A DNA stretch of 64,000 nucleotides from Typhlomys cinereus (GCA_023101885.1 JALPQD010000223.1:2777866-2841865); one strand, 5' to 3'; shown: positions 13,336 to 26,217, counted from the first letter of the stretch. Program-made: numbers and translations. The notes: generated by a model from the sequence alone, not told the origin.

Positions 13336-13436
13336 AAGTGTGTGTGTGTGTGCGCATATGTGTATGTATGTATGTGCTCATGTGTGTATGTATATGTGTG
13401 CATGCATGTGTGCCTGTGTGTGTGTGTTACACGTGT
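13283..13436 (+). repeat. (TG)n microsatellite, perfect then interrupted
   Basis: About 24 perfect TG units (to 13331) are followed by some 100 bp of degenerate TG/TATG repeats. Long open frames here are products of the repeat. Confidence 0.95.
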
Positions 13437-13479
13437 GTATTATGCACATGCACATTAACACACTGGGCTTAGCCAAGAA

Positions 13480-13562
13480 CTGGATCTGAGAGATAGCTCA
13501 GTGGTACATGTATATGCCTTAATTTTATCCCTAGCATCAAAAACAAAAAAAAAGCAAAAAAA
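13480..13562 (+). repeat. ID-like SINE
   Basis: The sequence gagagatagctcagtggtac (A-box) leads to 'atccctagcatc' and an A-rich tail. This is the short ID element plan. Confidence 0.7.
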
Positions 13563-16500
13563 TTAAGCACTGAAAACAAAATAAAAGCAAAAATATTGGC
13601 TAGTGAAATCTGAGATGGGTTTTGAAGGAGGCTGGAAACAGTAACAGTATGGCATGCCTGAGGAAATATCAGCTAACTGCTTTGCTGTGTTATAAAGTAT
13701 AAGAATGAATGGTGCAGGAATTATTAGGGGGCTTTTGTGTCATGCTGAGGGTTTGAGAGGTATTGATGAATGCCATTGTTGTTACATGAGTACAGAAATT
13801 ACTTGAAATCATTGCATTCCTCCTGAGGTTGTGACAGGAAGTAAAAATTTTTACTGCATCTCCACCTGTCCTGCCAGGAGAATTTTGGGTGCATGAAATA
13901 AACTGGCCTGTGAGTGAGCAAAGCTGTGGCCTGAAATGGAAAATGAGCCAGTGTTTGCTTCTATTCAAGTGATGTGATGTGAGTTTAGGAACAGGGAGAA
14001 AATGCCAAGTCCTACGAATCTGGGAGAAGTAAATCCTGATCTGAAGAGAGAATTAGAGAATAAATCTAAGAAGCAATCTGTAAGACTAATAAAGCAACTA
14101 CATGAGATGTATGTGTGTGCATATAAATACTTACACATACACATGTAAATCAAGCAAACAGGTACTTCATTCACATACAGAAAATATATACTGATGTGCT
14201 CTGTGTAAGGTGAATAGACAAGATGTCTCCACTCTGGTAATGGTGGGGCCAAGAGAAGATAAGTATATAGTCAAAGTTCATGGAAACCTGCTACTTAGCA
14301 AGCTAATTAATAAAAAGAAAGATATATTCATTTTGTTTTGTTCTTCCCTCCAGTGTGCAGTTCCTCCAAAGGTTCTTCACTACATTACTATTACACATCC
14401 ATTAGAATCAGAAAATCAATGCTAACACAACAGGACCATCCCATGTGATACATTCAGTCAATCCATAGATCTCCTCATAGCACAGCAATGTACTCACAGT
14501 GCCTCACATTCTTTTGTGCCCGGGACCTACCCACAAGTAAGCTCTACCTTCAGTTTTTATGTCTAAAAGTAATTCTGCTAGATTCACTCTTCAATATAGA
14601 CAGGAGAGATGAAGAGATGAAGATAATATAATTCATTTGTCTGAATGCCTCAGGACTAGAAGAATTTCAAAATTGAGACATTTCAGATTCTCAATAGGCA
14701 CATCAATGTGCATGATGCAGCATGAGAGGTAGGCAGGAGACAGAGGAGACTTACCACATCAGCAGGATATTGTGCCAGCTGTTTCTCCTCAACTAGTTCA
14801 GGTTAGGTTACATTTTCTACCAAAAGTAAGCCAAAAGCTTCTTGTTACCAAAGCTTTTTAATTTTGAGGTTGTAGGTAAGGGATTTCAAACTCTGCACTC
14901 AAGTTAATTATAAGTCATAAATCCTAAGCTATAAAAATACAATCAAATAGCTAAAGAAATAAAATATTAATCAAGAGTGAAAATCTCACTGAAATTGTTA
15001 TTGCCAAAAGTAAGAGAAAGGAACTTATCACTGGGGATATGAGTTAAGACATTCATTGTCCTACTCATTTATGGAAAATACTACAATATTTCTTCAATGA
15101 ATTAAAATTATAACTAACATGTGATTTCAATTGTGAGTACATATCCACAATAAATAAATATAGCATGTTGAAGAGATATCTGTACTCCTGTAGTTATTAT
15201 ACAGAATAACCCTGGCAGAAAATTAAACAGTGCCCGTCAACTGATGAATGGATAAAAAAATTATGTGTGCTTGTGTATGTGTGCATGTGTGTGCATCTAC
15301 ATCTGTTTGGATATAAAAAAGAAGGGATTTGTTTCATATGCAGTAGTCTAAGAAGCCCGGAGGGCATCATATTACATGAAGTAAGCCGGGCATGAAAAGT
15401 CAGACATGTGAAAGGTCCGTTATACATGGACTCTAAAAGAGCTTACCTTGGGGAAGCAAGATAGCTCAGTGGACAAGGCACCTGATCACAAACCTGGTGA
15501 CCTGAGTTGGATCTGTAGAAGCTGGCTTGCTGAAGCTGGTGAGCTATTTTCTGACTTCTACCCATGTGCTGTGACAGGGCATGTATATATTCACTCTCTC
15601 TCTGTTTTTCTGTCTCTCTCTGCCTCTCTGTCTCCATCTCTCATTCTCTGTCTCTCTCTTTTCTTTTAAAAAAAATAAAACAGAAAAAAAGTTGACCTCA
15701 TAGAAATAGAACATGTAAAAGTGGTTACCAGGGTCTGGTTCATTGAGTTGTTCAGATGTAATGTGAAAGGAAGAGTAAGTTCTGGGGTTCTGTCATATGG
15801 TATGGTCTGCAGCTAAAAATAATATGTTGTATATTTTATAAGAGCTACAGGAAAGGTTTTGAATGTTTTACCCAAAAGAAGTGATTATTGGTTGAGGAGA
15901 GAGATAAATAATGTAATCATCACATAATGTATGATATGAGATATAATGTATAATATATGAGATAAAATAATGTGATTATTACATACACATTGGATCCCAC
16001 AAATATGTATAATTATATGTCAAATTGAACAGGTGTGACCTACGCTAAAACAAACCCAAGAACTGAAAATCTGAATTTGTAAGACAAAAATTACATTGTG
16101 ATGGGCCCTATTGCTAAAAATAAGTCTTTAAGTTGTCCATGTGGTTAAGTTGTGGTTTGATCTTCTAAGTGTGGTCAGCAAGCATTTATGGTAGAACAGT
16201 CCTGACTGGATGGCAGGACTTCTGGAATAATGCAGATGCAAGTGACCACACAGATGCTGCACGAATGCTACACAGCCTTAACTTGTCATCCGACTCACCA
16301 AAAGCAGCACGACTAAGCCCCCCACTCCTGCTGCCCACAGACACTGTGCACACCTGCATTGGGGAAACCTGCCTCTGTGAGTGGGTCATGCCACTCCAGG
16401 GGAGCTCATGGGTAAGTTCAAAGCCCTAGTATATGAAAGATGAATTCATCGCAAAGCTCAACACCAGAGGACAGAGCAAGCCGGGAAAACCTCAGAAACT

Positions 16501-16930
16501 AAAACCTGACCAGTGGTTGCAGAGGGCTGGAGAAGGTGGTACAGACAGAAAGAGGGAATTGAGAGGAAAACAAAACCGCAGACCCAGGGAAAATGAAAGC
16601 GAGGTAACAAACAGCAGCAGCCCACCCCTAACAAGGCAAGGGCTGTGCAGAGATTCCAAGCCACAGGAAGTGCGGTGATATTTCTTGAGACCAAGCTTTG
16701 GGTGTCTTTATAGAAGCTGTTTCCCTGCTCTCTCCCCCGGGATTTCCCCACCAAACAAATTTATGGCAAGGATAAAATTAACAAGGTTGGAAGCAGTGGA
16801 AATTGTTTCTTGGGTGAATCTTTTTTACTTGAAATTCTGGGAAATCATGCTTTAATAGTTCATGGCTTATGACAAACACTGAGTTATGGATTTGTGACCA
16901 GGTTATTGAAAGACTTTCTCCTAAACAGCA
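13563..16930. other. No gene seen outside the B3-like SINE
   Basis: AT-rich unique sequence. Frames of up to about 98 codons on either strand have no recognisable domain. Confidence 0.65.
15447..15690 (+). repeat. B3-like SINE with (TC)n tail
   Basis: The sequence aagcaagatagctcagtgga and 'cctggtgacctgagttggat' are the A-box and B-box region of a B3-type element. The tail is an imperfect (TC)n (15592-15662) ending in an A-run. Confidence 0.8.
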
Positions 16931-16939
16931 ATTTATCAT

Positions 16940-16945
16940 TTTCTT

Positions 16946-16980
<35 letters not shown>

Positions 16981-17170
16981 TTTGTTTGTTTGTTTGTTTG
17001 TTTTTTTGTTTGTTTGTTTCCGCTCATACAAACTTAATAGGTACACTGGTCCCTTCCCTCCCTCCACTCCTCCCTTGACCCCCTTACTGTCTTCCCCTTT
17101 TCCTCCTCCTTCCTTAATAGGTACACTGGTCCCCCTCCCTCCCTATCTCCCAGTGCTTCCTCCCCCCAAG
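16940..17170 (-). mobile_element. Short L1 3' UTR insertion with target duplication
   Basis: A (TTTA)n(TTTG)n tail precedes cgctcatacaaacttaatag and a C-rich tract, the L1 3' UTR end seen also at 21.5 and 59.8 kb. Flanks atttatcat at 16931-16939 and 17171-17179 are the target duplication, extendable to 13 bp with one mismatch. Inside, ttaataggtacactggtccc occurs twice, 80 bp apart. Confidence 0.88.
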
Positions 17171-18015
17171 ATTTATCATATTCATAAATTAGAACAAAGC
17201 AAAACAAAATAATGCTCCTAGAGTGAGGTGTGGCTATCATACTTTGTAGGTCTGTAGGCTTGGGCAGTATGCATTTCTAGCTTGTCTTCCAACAGGTTCA
17301 ACCTGGGACAAATTTCCAGTGTTGTCCACATCTGTCACATCCTTCCTTTATCCATCCACACTGTCCCATTTCCAGCACAAATATTCACCCTCTCTGGGCC
17401 ACCAAAGATGCGAGTCCTCTGAATTTGGTCTCTTTTTTCTAGTCTAACCGTGATTCTATCTGCTGGTTCCTAGGAGGCTTAATAGAATATTGCGCCCCCC
17501 CTCCTTGCATTCTCACACGTGTCTGAAGACGGGGAGCAGGTCAGGGTGAGACCTTTGCCCTAACTATTTCACATCACTTTCTCCATGCTGGTCTCCATGC
17601 TGGTCATGATGTCCTTATTTCATAAATATATCTTAATTGAATCGTATGAGAATCCAAAATTTATTATAGTTGATCAGTTTGGCAGGGATGAATTCTCAGT
17701 GAAAAAAGAATGAATTTCTCATCTCAGAAGGGAATTGAACAAGGTCTTATGAAACCCCATGACCATACAGAGAGGATACACAGAGGTTTCCATCTTAATG
17801 TGTTCAAATTACACAGTCTGTCTCCTTTCCTACCGCAATGGAATTCTCTGAGGAACAAGATTTGAGCTACTGCTTCTGTATGAGAAGTGCCTGAGGTGAT
17901 CATAGTTAGCTCACATAAAGGCATATGTCCCTGGGATATTTATGAACCCCGAGCCACAGTCTCCTGGTTTGATAAACAGAAAAAGCTTATGACTTTGTGA
18001 CACTACTCGGGGACA

Positions 18016-18452
18016 TGTCACAGCCTGTGCTGTTGCCAATAAATACACGACCAAATGGCTTACAAGAATAGGGAGTTTTATTCGGGCTTATAATTGTCTG
18101 GTTACAGTTCCTTGTCCAACTTGGCAGAAGAGCTGACTTCAACACCAAGGGCTTAGGGAACTGACTGCACCATGTCCACATACCCACAGGACTGGTGATA
18201 GGGACAATCCCCATTTGCCAGATCAGCATGTCTGACCAAGTATATGGAAAGATATCAGCTTCCTTAATCAGTTCTCTGCATGTTATTTACCTACTTAGGG
18301 ATTAGTCCTGCCCAACATGGGTTGGGCCTTACCCATCAGTCAGACAATCTTCCACAGGCTTGTTTGGTGGGGCTTCATTCAACTACTAATTTCTCAAAAT
18401 TGTGCCCAGAGCACAGCCTTCAGTTGCCAAGTTGATCCCATTGGCTGTGATA
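18016..18452 (-). mobile_element. hAT-like non-autonomous DNA element (URR1-type?)
   Basis: The ends TGTCACAGCC and GGCTGTGATA are near-perfect inverted repeats. The body is shared with copies at 27.9, 55.6, 57.0 and 57.8 kb ('gccagatcagcatgtctgac', 'caagttgat' near the right end). It resembles a widespread rodent repeat I associate with URR1/hAT-Charlie; the name is uncertain. Confidence 0.7.
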
Positions 18453-20529
18453 CCGCAATAGAGTTTCTAACTGAACAAGGTAGGATAGTGAGGCACTGCT
18501 GCCTGGTGACACACAAGAGTAGCGGTCAGTCCTGGTGTGTGGGACCGCTCACATACTGCCTGCCCCAGAGCAGAGTGGGAAAAGACTTGTGCTCTTCACT
18601 GAGAGTAGATACGCTCCTTTGCCCTGTGGACTCCTCCTCTATGACTTCAACAACAAATGCAATGAATGAAATTGGCTTTGTGCCTCTCCCCATCCCCCAA
18701 GTATAACTGATTCTGAAAATATACCAGTATTCCTCAGGAATGGGAGACAATAGCCACTCAAGCTGTGTCCCAGTGTGAATGAGTAAGCAAAGCAGAGTGG
18801 CACACCATTAAAACTGCCTACCACCACTTTTCTTCAGAAACCTAAACACACCTGTTTTGTGAATGTTCTGGTGACTGTCTGACAAGAACAAAGTGGAGCT
18901 TTCAGTCTCCTCTCTCTAAGGACCAGGGGTTCCTCATTTGCCCTGCACTATGGTCCACATCCATTAGTGTTCTAATGTGAAAACACTACCAATGCACTGG
19001 AAGTACATTCTGTCCCATCTGGAATTCAATTATCTGTGTGGATTTCTAAATAGATATATTTAACTGGTCAGATCAGGGTGTAGAGGAATTTCAACCCAAA
19101 CATTGCTCACCATGGCCAAGTGAAAACAATTTTCTCTCTGTTTATGACAAGCAGATCAATATGCAGCACTGGACACTAGTCATTAGAGGCTGTCTGAGGC
19201 TCTCTGCGTGTCTAACTCAGTGAAGTGCTTGACTTCCCCGTTCTACTGGCTCATCCGCCCATAGTATTTTCCTTTGACTCTCTAACCTGAATAAGAGATA
19301 CCCAACTTTTATTGATCCCTGGATCCAAAGAATTCTGGGTGAAAAAATAAAAATACTATATGTCTCTGTCTCTGCCCACAGTCTATCAATGTGTTTGCTG
19401 AAGGGAATGTAGTGCCCAGAATTATGCCAACCTTTGACTGTTGGGAGGCCCGTCTGGTGAAAACTTCCCTGGATTCCTTAACTAGTAAGGGATCCACTGG
19501 CCGAATTGACAAGAGGTAGGAAGATAGGAAGGAAGCATGATAGTTATGCAAGATTTTTTGGATTTCTATCCACCCATCACCTGTGGGAGGGATCCCCAGG
19601 CTACGGAAGGGTTTTAATACAGGGACAATGCTGTTCGTTGCTTGCTAATTCTGTAGTCTGTACATTTAGGAAGGTTTGTGTGAACCTGTATGCATATATG
19701 TATATGCATGTATTTGTGCTTCTGCACTTGTGTGTATATCCGTGTGTGTGTGTGTGTGTGCATGTGTGTGTGTACTTCCCAGAATCTTAAAGTAAAAGTC
19801 AATTCACTCCTAATAATCAGACTAATAGTAACACTTTTATCTCAGTAATTTCTGTCCCTAGCCAGGCATGTCACTGGCTGAGGCTGAAGGACATTTTATA
19901 ACTGGAGTTATGAAAGAGCTGGTTTCAGACTTGCAAGCAGCAAGCAGATGAGAGGAATACAAATGTCTAGCTTGCGAGTATGCACCTACTCACAGCTTCA
20001 TGAGAACTGATGTTCATGGTTCCGCTACTCCAGCTTTATCAAACAGCATGGCTTGGCCAACTCACACATCTCCATGTCTGGCATTCACACGGAGACTTGA
20101 ACTCTCTCAGGAAAGTGGTCTAGATTTCATCCGTTCACATTACTAGTGAAACGTAAAACATCATGCTGATAGAGCCAGCACAGAGGGTGCCAATGTAAAC
20201 ACCTGGGGAACCCTGCATTTTGGTTCAAGAATACTCTGCTCCCCAGCCATTCAACACTTCAGCAACTGTTTATATTAGCAATAATGGCCCGATTTAACAG
20301 AGACTAAGATTAAAAAAATCAGAAGATCCTTTCTTCCAGTCACATTTTGAAGAAAAATGTTTGGTTGAGGATTTAGCTTTCTAGAGGGGAAAACCAGATC
20401 TTTTCACCAAATGCCTATTAAATGATATCACTGCTTGGATGAATGTAGATTAAGTAGATTATTTTTCAGGATACACACCAAAGCTCCCAACAATCAGAAA
20501 ATCACAATCATCAACATCTCCCCAACCAC
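18453..20529. other. No gene seen; short (TG)n at 19.74 kb
   Basis: Unique sequence with one TG-rich run (19740-19774). Confidence 0.65.
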
Positions 20530-20534
20530 ATGCG

Positions 20535-20586
<52 letters not shown>
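20530..20586 (+). repeat. (GC)n(CA)n microsatellite
   Basis: Alternating gcgcacgcgcgcgca runs into about 20 CA units. It is continuous purine-pyrimidine alternation. Confidence 0.95.
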
Positions 20587-20588
<2 letters not shown>

Positions 20589-20888
20589 AGTACACGGATG
20601 CTCAAGTTTTTGAACAGTATACAGTTTTTATATTGCTGTCTTTGTATTTTATAAGACACTCTGAAATGTTACATTTCTATATAAGTTTAGGAATTTTATT
20701 TCCTACAAATTTTTGTAAGCTTTACTCCTATTTTAAATCTTTTGAGACAATGAAGTTTTGATTGTTTTTAAAAGCACACATAAGAAAACATGCAGAGTTT
20801 GTCTTTCTGTTTCTAGTCTACCTCATTAAGTATTTTTTTCCAGTTCCATCTATTTGTCCACAAATTACATAATTTCATTCTTTTCTTG

Positions 20889-21156
20889 AATGTGTGGGTG
20901 CGGGTGTGCATGTATATATATGTAACATAGGGCACTATATGTGCCTGTTGAAGCCCAAGGATGACTTTGGGAGTCATTCTGGATTGTGCTGCCTCCTTTT
21001 TACTTTGCTCTGGGGCTTTCCAAGCTCTGCCTTCTGAGGCTGGAAGTGCAATCTGCTATCATCTGCTTGGGGTTTTTACATGAGATCTGGGATCTGTACT
21101 CAGGTGCTTTTGCCTGAAGGCAAAGGCTTTAACCCTTAGTTATCTCTCTCCAGCAC
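20889..21156 (-). repeat. B2-like SINE nested in old L1
   Basis: The right end 'tatctctctccagc' is the head complement and the TG-rich left end is the tail. The flanks aatttcattcttttctt (20871) and aatttcatccttctt (21157) are a diverged target duplication. Confidence 0.82.
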
Positions 21157-21505
21157 AATTTCATCCTTCTTAAGAGCCGAACAGCATTCCATTGTGATTT
21201 TTACCACATTTTCATTTTTATTATTCATTCATCTAGTGTTGTTCTTTGGAGCTGATTCTAGTTCTTTGCTATTGTGAATAGAGCTGCAACAAACAAGGTG
21301 TACAAATGTCTCTGAGTAAGATGAATCCTTTTGGAATATGCTCTGAAGCAGTGTAGCTGGGTAATATGGTAGTTCCATATCCAACTTTTCAAGGAGCCTC
21401 TGCATTGATTTCCATTAAGGCTGTTCCAGTTATATTTCTTGCAACAGTGAATAAAGATTCCTTTTTCTCACACTATTGCCAGCTTTTGTTGCTATTTGTG
21501 TTCTT

Positions 21506-22365
21506 TTTTTTTTATTTCCACTCATACAAACTTAACAGGTACACCAGTCCCCTCCGTCCCTCCAACCTCCCACCGCCTGTGCTCCCCTCCGTTTCCCCCT
21601 CCTTCCCTATCCCCCAATGCCTCCCTCTCCCATCCTTTAATGTGCATGCCAAACTCTCCTCTGGGTCCTCCTCTCCGATGAGGTGCAAGGACCCAGTGGC
21701 ATTTCCCAGAATCCTTTCCTGTGTTCCCCTTAAGCATAGGAACACTACTACTGTGGCTGTCAATCCCTTGCCTCCCAGGATCCTAGTGCCTTTAGCAAAT
21801 GCTAGACTTTGTGGGGTCAATAGTGTGTTGGACACTGCGCAGGGCATGCAAAGTCCAAATATGATTGCTTCGGCCCTAACTTGTGTGGAGTATCTTACAT
21901 ATCATTGCTCCTCCCATCCTTGTGCTCTTACAATCTTACCGCCCCCTCTTCCACAAATTTCCCTGAGCTTCAGGATGGGGAGCGATTAGGTTGGCCTAGT
22001 TCCAGGTGGTTGATATAGAGTCTCTGAAGTTCTGGATTATGGTTTGATTTTTTTTTTCCAGTTTTGCTGCTCCTGCAATGCCCTTGGCTCCATCGTGATG
22101 GGTATTGGATGTCACCCCCTGGCCAGAGACAAAAAGCTGTTAAACTAGAGTCTTGTTATAAGAGTATATTCAAAGGTAGATGTAATAAAAGTAGGAAATT
22201 GCAGTGAGGGAGGGGTCAATCACCCATTTGCAAAATGGTTACTTTTTATCTGCCAGACTATATGCCCTCCCCTTCTGGTGAGATCATACCCCATCAGTTG
22301 TAAATGATCAGGAAGGAAAGTCTGTGAACTTAACCAGATGTCTCATTACTTACTTGCAGTCCTGA
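21506..22365 (-). mobile_element. Younger L1 3' UTR nested in old L1
   Basis: A poly(T), ccactcatacaaacttaaca and C-rich tract begin an 860 bp 3' UTR co-linear with the 11.4-12.1 kb copy. The sequence tatttgtgttctt flanks it at 21493-21505 and 22366-22378, a 13 bp target duplication. The host L1 text continues across the insertion. The 207-codon open frame spanning 21366-21989 is a by-product of this element. Confidence 0.92.
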
Positions 22366-22782
22366 TATTTGTGTTCTTGATCTTAGCCATTCTGATTGGG
22401 GAAAAATGAAGTCTCAAAGTAGTTTTAATTTGCATTTACTTGATGGCTAAGAATGTCAAACACATTTTGAAGCTATTTTTTAGACATCTGCATTTCTTCT
22501 TTTGAGAACTCTTTGTTTAATCCCTTAGTCCGTTAGTGGTAAAAATCACAATGGAATGGGTTGTTTGTTTTCTTGATGTTTAAATTTCTGAGTTATTTGT
22601 ATATTCTGGACACTAATCTGTTAGAAATATAGCAGACAAAGATTTTTCTATTTTGTAGCTGCCTCTTTGTTTGATAGCTGTTTATTTGGCAGGACAGAAA
22701 AATATGATTTTCTGTAATTAAGTTTATTAAATATGAAGTTGTATTTGAATTTTGACTATATCATGATTTCTAAAATTTTTCT

Positions 22783-22818
22783 CTGTGTGTGCATGCTGTG
22801 TGTATTCATATGTGTATA

Positions 22819-22865
<47 letters not shown>

Positions 22866-23068
22866 ACCTGTGAAGGCCCAAGGTGACTATAATACATTAC
22901 CTGCTATTTTTTTTTATTCTGGAATTTCCCAGGCACTGCCTTCAAGGGCCAGAAGTACAGGCAGCCACCATTTCTCCCTGGTGATTTTACATGTGCTATG
23001 GGATTAGAATTCAGGACTTTCTGCTTTCCAGGTAGAAGTTTAACTCCTGAGCCATCTCTCTTTACAGT
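22783..23068 (-). repeat. B2-like SINE
   Basis: A (TG)n left tail (22825-22863) and 'tgaaggcccaaggtgactat' lead to the head complement 'tcctgagccatctctcttta'. It lies at or near the right edge of the old L1. Confidence 0.85.
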
Positions 23069-24039
23069 AACAGGAATGTATGTATTCCATTCTGACAAGA
23101 GGATCTTGAGTTCAATCACAAAGCTGTTGGTTGTCTCCTTGATACTCATGCCACTATTATACTAGTGGTCACCTTTTGCCAGGGTGATTTTTATTGCAAT
23201 TTTCAGATCTTATGAAGTAATGAGGTCCATGATTATTTCTCTCCACCAGTAGCTTCTGCAGTATTCCTTGGTACTGTGTAAGCTATCCAGCAAGTAGGAA
23301 GTTCTCAGACCAGTTCCAGTTGATGTATTTTGCCCATGTTCTGTGATCCATATGTATTGCATCTTTTGGAGAGCAACCAAAAGCAATGGAAAAAACCTAT
23401 AATGTTTGGGGACCTCTGAAACTCTCTGATAAACATTTTATCAGGGAGTGTCACATTCCTGCTACTTCCAGTATAGTTTTAATTGTCACTGGTTCTGTCA
23501 GGGATTTTTTGTTTCGTTTTGGTTTATCCTGCTTTTGTCACTCTGTGCTCCTCTGAGTAGGGACTGCTCATTCTTATTCCTTTCTTTAAAAGACTTTTTT
23601 TTTTTGGAAATATTACTAGCATAGGAGATTCCTATATGGTTACCTCCCACAATCTTAGGGTATCCCCTCATGCCTGCCTCCAGTATTTTTCCCAATTATT
23701 CCTTCCCTCACATTACTTGTTATGGTATCTTAAATATCCCCTTTGAAATCGCATGTTGAGCTCTTTTGCCTAAATCCTCTGCCCTTTGTTGTTACTACAT
23801 ACTAAGGAAATAGGGAAGGTCTTTCCATGGTCTCTGGAAGCTCCAGTTGAAAGATGTAGCAACTAAGTCCTAGGAAGTATAACACTTGCAGATCTTATCA
23901 TGAGAAAGAAACACATGCTATCCTCATTGAAATAGGCCATTTCAACTGAAATTCATGGGCAGAGATAAATTTGTGAGGGTTTTGCATATCCTGAAACCAT
24001 TTGTATAGTTTTCTGTCTCTGTGTGCATGAGCATTTCAA

Positions 24040-24212
24040 ATTGACAACTGAATGCTGAGCTCTGGGCATACCTGTAAAGAATTGGTAGTGAAGGCAAGTC
24101 CTAGGAAAGACTACAGAAGCTCATATAATTGATACGGGAAATCCCAGGCCACAGAGGGTAGGACTATTCCCTGGGCAGGTGGTTAAGATGGAGGGAGTTG
24201 GTTCAGTAGTTT
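24040..24212 (+). mobile_element. Partial hAT-like element, 5' half
   Basis: The segments 'gagctctgggcatacctgta' and 'gggtaggactattccctggg' match the plus-orientation copy at 57.0 kb. The right half is missing where LTR-like sequence begins. Confidence 0.55.
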
Positions 24213-24214
24213 TG

Positions 24215-24636
24215 CATACTTCAGCATACTTTGGATGTAATCTGGACAATGAAGCTTACCTTTACCTTAGCAATCTTGTGGATATTGTATTGCAGGAGGA
24301 ACGGAACAGGCAGGCCTATATCGCATGTGTGGGCCACATGCGCCAATGCAACTTCCCCAAACTAGAACCTGCTGCTCTTCCTGGTGCTGATATCAAACTG
24401 CCTGACTGAGAGGACCCATCCCGACAGGACAACGCAGCAACAGCTCATGCTGGAACTTATGAGATGTTGGGTGGGGGTATATAAGCAGGCCAATATTTAC
24501 AATAAATGAATCTGCAAGCCTACGAGCCTGCTTTGCCACTCGACTGATTCCTGGAGTCTGTGACGTTGACTTCATGCTTGCATATCCCCGCCCCCAAGGG
24601 TCTCCGTAGACCCCGTGGGTCCCTGAGACTGCTACA
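24215..24636 (+). mobile_element. Solo LTR-like segment of an endogenous retrovirus
   Basis: It has a promoter-like TATATAAG (24478-24485), an AATAAA signal 16 bp later (24501-24506), a GC-rich region downstream and a terminal ...gctaca. This order fits U3-R-U5. No gag, pol or env is visible beside it. The left edge is not defined. Confidence 0.5.
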
Positions 24637-26102
24637 TTGTATGGTAAGTTTTCTCAACTCTTAGTATTGGTATGGATTAAGAACTGTAATGGAGACTCAA
24701 AAAGCAAGCAAAAAGGACTTCATTCTGCTTCGCTTTTTGGTCAACAATTTATTGGCAACATGCAGATAAAATGAGATATCAAGAAAGTAAATCTTACTAT
24801 TTTTATAAGATTCTCTAAGTATTTATGCCCACACTGCCTTATTATCCCCAAAAGTTGTAAACCAAGGATTTCTAAAGGTTGTTTAGTGGCTTCACATGTT
24901 ACCAAGATCTAAAGTTCCTGGTGAGGCATTTGGTTTCATTCTGTGCTTAGTTTTTAATGTCTATCACTTGTCCTCTCATGCTTTATTCTTAACAGGCCTC
25001 TTGGAGCTCCAGAACAGTCATTCTTTGAAACCCTGTCCTGGTACCTTTTGAAGATAACTTCTCATCTACCTTCCACCTCAGCAGCCAGTCTCACTGCGAG
25101 CCTCCAGTTATAGCAATGAACTATCTTCTTTCTCGCCATCTTCTGTAATGCATAAACTACTTCTGGAATCTTCTGCATATCAGTTGTTCATCAAGAATTC
25201 TTGAATTATTAAATGTCATAGCTTATGGCATTTTCTTTTATGCTTACAAGTCTATATCTTTCATGAGACTAAGATCATCTCTTTACACCCTTCCCCAAGC
25301 ATCTAACAATGGTGGCAATGTTCACTCAATAAATGCTAGTTAGCATGAAGTACCATAATGGTAGATTGTGATTCACTGGAAGGCAATCACAAAACAACCT
25401 GAACTTCTACTTTGCCTTTGGTATCAACTGTTCAACTTTGAGTACAAAGTTGATTTTATGTTGCATCCTTATAAAATTGTCTGCTGTGTCTCAGCGGGTT
25501 ACTTTTCATCCCTTTGATTTAGAGTGGGCTCCTGCAAGAGGAATGTGCTTCTTCACCTGCAGATCTTGGCCTTAAGATACTGCCTCTTTGGGAAATGGAT
25601 ATTAAACAGAAGAGGCACATACAAGATGGTGCAAATGATTCAATTACCAGGATTGGTCAAGATAGTTTTCCCCCAGCTACAAATTTAAGGTCATACTAAA
25701 GGAGGAATCTGCGTTACCCTGGATCTCACAATGAAGATGACACTTGGAAAAGAGTCATCATTATCATAGCCTCTGCATGTGGAAATTATTATAAGTAAGA
25801 CATGAATCTCTGGCCTTATCAATCATTAAAATATGGGGGTCTTAGCCTAGCACAACTCAGCAGAATATGACTGTAGAATGTGATAATTCAGTATACCCTA
25901 TAATCAAACCACTTAACAGAAAGGCTGGGGGCACAGGTGTTCAATCAACTTAAGTTCCTGAAAACCTAATGTAGCGCAGAGTGGGCAGAAAGTGAGGGCA
26001 TAAAAACAATCAAATAAGTGATTAAATTAACCCATTGAGTTTAATTGTAAACACAACAACACAAAGGCATCCCTTCATTTTTTTGAGGGTGTATGCATGC
26101 AG
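24637..26102. other. No gene seen
   Basis: Unique AT-rich sequence without a recognisable repeat. Confidence 0.65.
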
Positions 26103-26140
26103 GTGTGTGTGTGCGCGCGCGCACTTGAACACGACGTCGT
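26103..26140 (+). repeat. (TG)(CG) alternating tract and CpG palindrome
   Basis: The tract gtgtgtgcgcgcgcgca is followed by the 10 bp palindrome ACGACGTCGT (26131-26140). Several CpGs are retained in an AT-rich setting. Confidence 0.8.
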
Positions 26141-26217
26141 TCTATGCATTCCAATGCATGTGAGAATAGAGGCCTGAGGGGGATAGTGGTGCCATTCCTC
26201 TTTTGCTCTCCACTTTT

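Larger units (their letters stand above)
20770..22780 (-). mobile_element. Old L1 ORF2/3' region, split by two later insertions
   Basis: Antisense L1 signatures appear at 'cattccattgtgatttttac', 'attgtgaatagagctgcaac' and 'ccattctgattggggaaaaa'. The element is interrupted by a B2-like SINE (20889-21156) and by a younger L1 3' end (21506-22365). The sequence resumes after each at the matching base. No coding capacity remains. Confidence 0.85.

Noticed and set aside
13104..13489. Overlapping Cys/Val-rich frames
   Set aside because: Translation of a (TG)n microsatellite.
21366..21989. 207-codon open frame
   Set aside because: It spans old L1 and antisense 3' UTR of a younger L1; a parallel frame exists at 11570-11806 in the homologous copy.
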